DNA of 64,000 bases, taken from positions 682,001 through 746,000 of the forward strand of contig NZ_AP024845.1 of the NCBI RefSeq assembly GCF_020892095.1, in the 5' to 3' direction. Below, piece after piece: positions 60,048 through 64,000 of the stretch. The position numbers and the translations under genes were made by a program. The notes under the pieces are model-generated. The model searched no databases. It was not told where the DNA came from and saw only the letters and a program-made list of their open reading frames with translations. This stretch comes from Claveliimonas bilis (GTDB lineage Bacteria > Bacillota > Clostridia > Lachnospirales > Lachnospiraceae). The number at the start of each line of letters is the position of its first letter. The first letter of the stretch is position 1.

Positions 60048-61367
60048 CTATTGTTCTTCCCCGGTATCTTCTGTCTGTCCCGATGTGTCAATGTCGGGGT
60101 AATTCTCTTCCACTTTCTGTTTCCAGGTATTGGCATTTTCCGTATCCCCGGAAGCTTCATAGGCCTGGGCCAGAAGCCACATTGCCTGTCCATCGTCATA
60201 GCCTTCGTTCATCTGCATGACTGTACTTAAATTTGTAATGGCATCCGCGTAATTAGCTACCTGGAAGTTTTCCTGCGCCGTACTGTACAGCACCTCACTG
60301 TAACGACTGTAAATGTCCCCTGTCATGGTATCAAACTGCTCCCGTCCCAGAGTTCCCAGAGAATCCGCATTCACTTTTAAAAGCTCTTCCACCATGGCAG
60401 AATCACTCATGTCCTGATTCAGATAATGATCGTACATACTAAGAACGATCTCATAACTGTCCAGTGTGGACTTGGCTGTCTGCTGGGCATTTTCTGTCTC
60501 CTCACTTGTAGCGCGGTAACTTTCCAGCTCTGTCTGCAGTGCGCTGATCTGCGCCTCCTGTTCTGCAATCTGATCGCTGAACTCCCGCACCTGTTTATTG
60601 GTCCTGTCTGCAGTAGAACGGTTCACTGCCGGCATGATCAAAAACCACATGACCGCAACCCCCACTACAATACCGATGATAATATTGATCACTGTCATCA
60701 GTCCGGCATTTTCTTTGACTCCGCTGGACGCCGGCTGAATGATCGTCTCATTGCCGATGTTGTATGTGACAGTCTGAGGTTTTTCTTCCTTCTTTTCTGC
60801 CTGCTTTATGGCCCTTTTACGGCGCAGCTCATTCATCTCATGCATATACCGCAGTGTGATGTCGTTTGTAGTATCCAGTTTATGTGCTGCCTTTAAAGTA
60901 TGCTTTGCTTTTCCATACTGCTGTGTGTGTATATACAAAAGAGACAGCAGCTGATATGCCTTTAGAAAAGTCGGATGGGCATCCACTACTTTTTTCAGCT
61001 GAATAATTGCCAGATCTTCCCCATCCTGATAACAGTAATCCAGACTCTGATTAAATTTTCGTATTGCCTGATTTACCTTCTCCAGCTCTGTCGGATTCTC
61101 CTGTAATTTTTTTATATAATAATTGGCAATGTTTTCATGAGACTGGAAATTTTTGCTTAAGATCCATTCCACCAGAGCTTCTCCCACTTCGCCCCGGCCA
61201 TAATAAACCAGTCCCAGCAAATTTCTTGCCGCAATGTTTTCACTATTATACTGAAGGCTCTTCTTCAGAGATCCTATCGCTCCCGACATATCTCTGATAC
61301 GAGCCCGTTTAAGGCCATCATTATACCAGTAATTGGACTGATATACTAATTTCTTTGTATACTCCAT
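60048..61367 (-). CDS. TPR-repeat membrane protein
   Basis: A 439-residue protein: TPR-like helical repeats in the first 180 residues (GAIGSLKKSLQYNSENIAARNLLGLVYYGRGEVGEAL; YQLLSLLYIHTQQYGKAKHTL), a single membrane segment near 228-248, a coiled coil (260-300) and further TPR repeats outside (from about 370). The charged N-terminal half is cytoplasmic. Probably a scaffold; no known partner. The preceding 45-residue gene and folC lie upstream on the same strand. Confidence 0.8.
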   Translation of the reverse strand: MEYTKKLVYQSNYWYNDGLKRARIRDMSGAIGSLKKSLQYNSENIAARNLLGLVYYGRGEVGEALVEWILSKNFQSHENIANYYIKKLQENPTELEKVNQAIRKFNQSLDYCYQDGEDLAIIQLKKVVDAHPTFLKAYQLLSLLYIHTQQYGKAKHTLKAAHKLDTTNDITLRYMHEMNELRRKRAIKQAEKKEEKPQTVTYNIGNETIIQPASSGVKENAGLMTVINIIIGIVVGVAVMWFLIMPAVNRSTADRTNKQVREFSDQIAEQEAQISALQTELESYRATSEETENAQQTAKSTLDSYEIVLSMYDHYLNQDMSDSAMVEELLKVNADSLGTLGREQFDTMTGDIYSRYSEVLYSTAQENFQVANYADAITNLSTVMQMNEGYDDGQAMWLLAQAYEASGDTENANTWKQKVEENYPDIDTSGQTEDTGEEQ

Positions 61368-61385
61368 ATGATCCCCGTATTCTTC

Positions 61386-61523
61386 CTATTTGTTCGTCTG
61401 TTCAATCATTTCCCGAAGAATGTCTGTCATATCAGTAAGGTCTTCCTGATATACGGCATCTTCAATATCCTCTACTTCTACACTTGGCTGAAATTTCTTC
61501 AGCTCTTCTTCATAATTCAGCAT
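61386..61523 (-). CDS. Small acidic protein, 45 residues
   Basis: An ATG at 61523 is 8 nt behind GGAGG and opens 45 codons: MLNYEEELKKFQPSVE then acidic VEDIEDAVYQEDLTDMTDIL, ending MIEQTNK. No membrane segment. It fills the gap between folC (28 bp away) and the TPR gene (18 bp away), so it is co-transcribed. The codon pattern and spacing look real; function unknown. Confidence 0.65.
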   Translation of the reverse strand: MLNYEEELKKFQPSVEVEDIEDAVYQEDLTDMTDILREMIEQTNK

Positions 61524-61551
61524 TTTCATACCTCCTTTAAGCTGGCAGGTG

Positions 61552-62853
61552 TCAATTCATTTCCACTTCTTTTTCTTTTATCATCCGGCGTATCTCTCCG
61601 ATCAGATACAATGACCCGACACAGAACAGCTTTCCGTTTCCCTTTTTAGCGGCAGCTGTAAGAAACGCCTTCTTCACATCCGGACATATACAGACTTCCC
61701 GGCTTGTATACCGATGAAAAACTTCTGCCAATTCCCGGGCAGAAACTTTTCTTCCATCTTCTATTTCTGTGATAATATACTGTTTTGCCGGAACTTCCCG
61801 GCAAAGGATCTCGATCATTGTCCCGTATTCTTTATCTGCCACAGCAGAAAACAAAATAACTGCTTCCGTTTCCTTCAAAGCTTTCAGCGTATCTGCAAAG
61901 ACACGGATCGCCCCGGGATTATGGGCTCCGTCCAGAAAAATTCCCGGAAGGATTTCTTCCATTCTCCCTTCCCATGTAACAGACGCCACCGCTTTCTGCC
62001 ACATTTCGTAATCCTTTTCCCTGTCATCCAGGACACATTCCATTGCCTCCAATGCAAGGGATACATTCATAGGCTGGTAAATTCCGCATCCGTTTATACT
62101 CCAAAGGACATCTTTATCATACGCACTGCTTCTTGAAAAAGCAATATGTTTCTTAGTGATTTCCCGGATTTCGTACGCATTTTTCGTAAGTTTTCTACAC
62201 CTGGCATGAGCCTCAAGCGCACGCTTTATGATTACTTCTGACGCTTCCTCATCTGTGCCGTCGAAAATGATCGGAACTCCTTCTTTTATAATTCCCGCCT
62301 TCTCTTTTGCAATTTCCCTGACTGTATTTCCCAGATACTGGGTGTGATCCAGACTGATAGATGTAATGATGGTAAGAATCGGATGCTCCACTGCGTTGGT
62401 AGCATCCAGCCGTCCTCCAAGGCCGGTCTCCAGAATAATGTATTCCACATCAGCCTCTTCAAAAGCCAGCATCGCCATTCCAAAAAGAAATTCAAAATAG
62501 GAAGGATGGGCAATGCCATCTGCTGCCATCCCATCCACTGTCTTTTTCACCTTCTGAAATATCTCCAGAAATTTTTCGTTTCCTATCTGAATATTATTGA
62601 TCCGGATCCTCTCATTTATCACGATCAAATGAGGAGAAGTAAAAAAGCCGGTCCTTTTTTTCATTGCGAGAAGAATCGCCTGCATATATGCGCATACGGA
62701 CCCTTTTCCGTTTGTGCCGGCCACATGAATGACCTTCCGGTCTATACCGGGATTTCCCAGTCTTCTCAAAAATTCTCTTGTATGGGCAAGCTCATGCTTT
62801 TCCGTAAATTTAGGAATTTCCGCTATATATGCAGCTGCTTCTTCATATGTCAT
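61552..62853 (-). CDS. folC: Folylpolyglutamate synthase / dihydrofolate synthase
   Basis: A 433-residue Mur-ligase-like enzyme adding glutamate to folates. Motifs: HVAGTNGKGSVCAYM near 45 (P-loop), YIILETGLGGRLDATN near 132, SLDHTQYLG near 162, and LDGAHNPGAI near 310. Start at 62853; the sulfatase gene stop overlaps by 4 nt (ATGA), so the two are coupled. Confidence 0.94.
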   Translation of the reverse strand: MTYEEAAAYIAEIPKFTEKHELAHTREFLRRLGNPGIDRKVIHVAGTNGKGSVCAYMQAILLAMKKRTGFFTSPHLIVINERIRINNIQIGNEKFLEIFQKVKKTVDGMAADGIAHPSYFEFLFGMAMLAFEEADVEYIILETGLGGRLDATNAVEHPILTIITSISLDHTQYLGNTVREIAKEKAGIIKEGVPIIFDGTDEEASEVIIKRALEAHARCRKLTKNAYEIREITKKHIAFSRSSAYDKDVLWSINGCGIYQPMNVSLALEAMECVLDDREKDYEMWQKAVASVTWEGRMEEILPGIFLDGAHNPGAIRVFADTLKALKETEAVILFSAVADKEYGTMIEILCREVPAKQYIITEIEDGRKVSARELAEVFHRYTSREVCICPDVKKAFLTAAAKKGNGKLFCVGSLYLIGEIRRMIKEKEVEMN

Positions 62854-64000
62854 TTTCCTGTTCCCCTTCCTCCGGTCGCTTCTATCCATGAAACGCCTTT
62901 ATCTGCACTTCCGGTGCCCGGTCTTTCGATCAGTTTGCCATCCTGGTATTCATATTCACAGGATGTGCGGAAAACAGTATTGCTGGATCCCACCTGGCTG
63001 ACAGTAATGATATCTCCGTTTTCCAGCGTTGTCTCTGAAAGCTCTATTCTCGTGTTATTTAAAAATTTGCTCTGCTGCCGTTCCCCATTGACATATACTC
63101 TGCTGTTCTTTGTAAAATTCTGTCCGTACAGACTGTACCCTTCATCCAGCTTCGGTACAAGATCGGTAAGTTCCACATCTTTAACGCCCATCTGCATATG
63201 GCCTTCCGTGATAGGCGGATTGCCGTTATAGACATATTGCTCTCCGTACATAATATCATACTGAAGCAGCTCCAGGTCAGCGAGGTAATTTTTTGTCTGG
63301 CGGCGTTCCTGATGATAATTAAAAACTGTTCCTGAATGGATATCCAGTCTTTCCAGAACATCCGCTACGATCTGATAGGAAGGAATATTACGGTCTTCTT
63401 TTTCCAGACCGATATTATCCCAGATCACATAATTTGTATTGTACAGGTATCGGCTCTTCAGATCCTCTGCCTCCAGCCCCATAGTCGGAAGATGGTCACC
63501 ATAAAAGACAACAACTGTCGGCTCCCCTCTCTCCTCAATTTTCTGAACCAGTTTGCCGGCAAAGGCATCCATCTCATATACCTGATTTACATAGTATTCC
63601 CATTTATTTTTTGTCGCCTCATCCTCGATCCCTTCTACTTTGATCTTCGGATTTTCAATTATTTGCTCTTCCGGATAATCTCCATGGCCCTGAACACTGA
63701 CACCAAAAACAAAATCCTGCTGCTCTGTCGTGTCCATTGCTTCCAGAATATGATCGATCAGCACATCGTCTTTCGCCCAGCCGTTTTCTGTTGTCTGAAG
63801 GATATTCATAAACTCCTTGCTGGTGAAGGAATCGAATCCCATCTGATTATATACCTCTGCACGGCTGTAAAAATTACCTCCGTTATTGTGAAGTGCATGT
63901 GTGCCGTACCCAAGGGCAGAAAGGGCAGACGCCGCACTCTCTGTCGGCTGATATTTTACAATCGTCTTATAAGGATATTCTCCAGGTCCGAAATAACGCA
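62850..64000 (-). CDS. LTA-synthase-like membrane sulfatase (5' part outside window)
   Basis: The frame is open to the window edge, leaving the C-terminal 383 residues. The alkaline-phosphatase/sulfatase core is visible: LGYGTHALHNNGGNFYSR, then FGVSVQGHGDYP and FYGDHLPTMG with metal-binding residues, as in lipoteichoic acid synthase-type enzymes. After residue 230 from the first in-window Met follows a TIG/IPT-like beta domain (VKDVELTDLVPKLDEGYSLYGQNF), unusual for LtaS. It probably transfers glycerol phosphate to a wall polymer. Catalytic Thr and membrane part lie outside. Confidence 0.82.
   Translation of the reverse strand, partial: RYFGPGEYPYKTIVKYQPTESAASALSALGYGTHALHNNGGNFYSRAEVYNQMGFDSFTSKEFMNILQTTENGWAKDDVLIDHILEAMDTTEQQDFVFGVSVQGHGDYPEEQIIENPKIKVEGIEDEATKNKWEYYVNQVYEMDAFAGKLVQKIEERGEPTVVVFYGDHLPTMGLEAEDLKSRYLYNTNYVIWDNIGLEKEDRNIPSYQIVADVLERLDIHSGTVFNYHQERRQTKNYLADLELLQYDIMYGEQYVYNGNPPITEGHMQMGVKDVELTDLVPKLDEGYSLYGQNFTKNSRVYVNGERQQSKFLNNTRIELSETTLENGDIITVSQVGSSNTVFRTSCEYEYQDGKLIERPGTGSADKGVSWIEATGGRGTGK

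Overview
The window looks like a chromosome segment of a spore-forming, Gram-positive gut Clostridium of the family Lachnospiraceae. The evidence is a spoIIA-spoVA sporulation cluster, an LL-diaminopimelate aminotransferase (dapL), a TM1266-type regulator beside an A-type flavoprotein, clostridial tRNAs without an encoded CCA, and polysaccharide/raffinose-type sugar genes under AraC regulators. The genus cannot be fixed from the sequence alone.

Bases 1 to about 9,825 are mobile DNA and appear to be two elements, one inside the other. The outer one is the end of a Tn1549-like integrative conjugative element (Cys-rich protein, DnaD-like replication protein, PcfB/DUF3801, virD4 stub). It lies in the chromosomal gene sbcC, of which only about the first half remains here. 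The inner one is a Tn4451/TnpX-type mobilizable element that interrupts virD4 near 7,540-7,546 and runs off the left edge. It carries a large serine recombinase, TnpW, a MOBQ relaxase with a recognisable oriT, a TOPRIM/RecA-like ATPase, and an AT-rich cargo gene for an RlmA-type 23S rRNA methyltransferase. That cargo gene is preceded by an 8-codon leader ORF ending Met-Arg-Leu-Arg, the arrest motif of ErmD-type macrolide leader peptides. This probable inducible resistance cassette is the most striking item in the window.

9,735-20,764: sbcCD, an lrgAB pair, a small Nif11-like protein with a TNGGG motif, thioredoxin, a rhodanese, a five-gene lantibiotic-immunity-like module (ABC ATPase, two permeases, response regulator, histidine kinase) and a DUF5808 membrane protein. 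20,920-32,392: an alpha-galactoside locus with an ABC importer (binding protein and two permeases), two GH36 alpha-galactosidases, a GH13 sucrose-active-type enzyme and two AraC regulators. Together they would import raffinose-type sugars and split them to galactose, sucrose and hexoses. 32,536-35,822: a three-gene operon of MFS carrier, radical SAM protein and voltage-gated-type K+ channel. 35,942-36,139: tRNA-Pro and tRNA-Gln.

36,364-40,024: lysine/peptidoglycan genes dapL and dapF, then a TM1266 regulator and flavoprotein FprA. 40,289-46,439: a complete pst-pho regulon (pstSCAB, phoU, phoB, phoR) behind a promoter with two 12-bp repeats that look like Pho boxes; its PstS is circularly permuted. 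46,703-51,414: YitT-type membrane protein, small alarmone synthetase, cobalamin adenosyltransferase, PTS-IIC-like protein, cysteine hydrolase and a small conserved protein. 51,434-55,102: a MacB-type ABC exporter with a CARDB-like accessory protein. 55,294-59,959: spoIIAA-spoIIAB-sigF-(small membrane ORF)-spoVAA-AB-AC-AD-AE. 60,048-64,000: TPR membrane protein, a 45-residue protein, folC and the 3' part of an LTA-synthase-like sulfatase gene. Nearly all genes lie on the minus strand.
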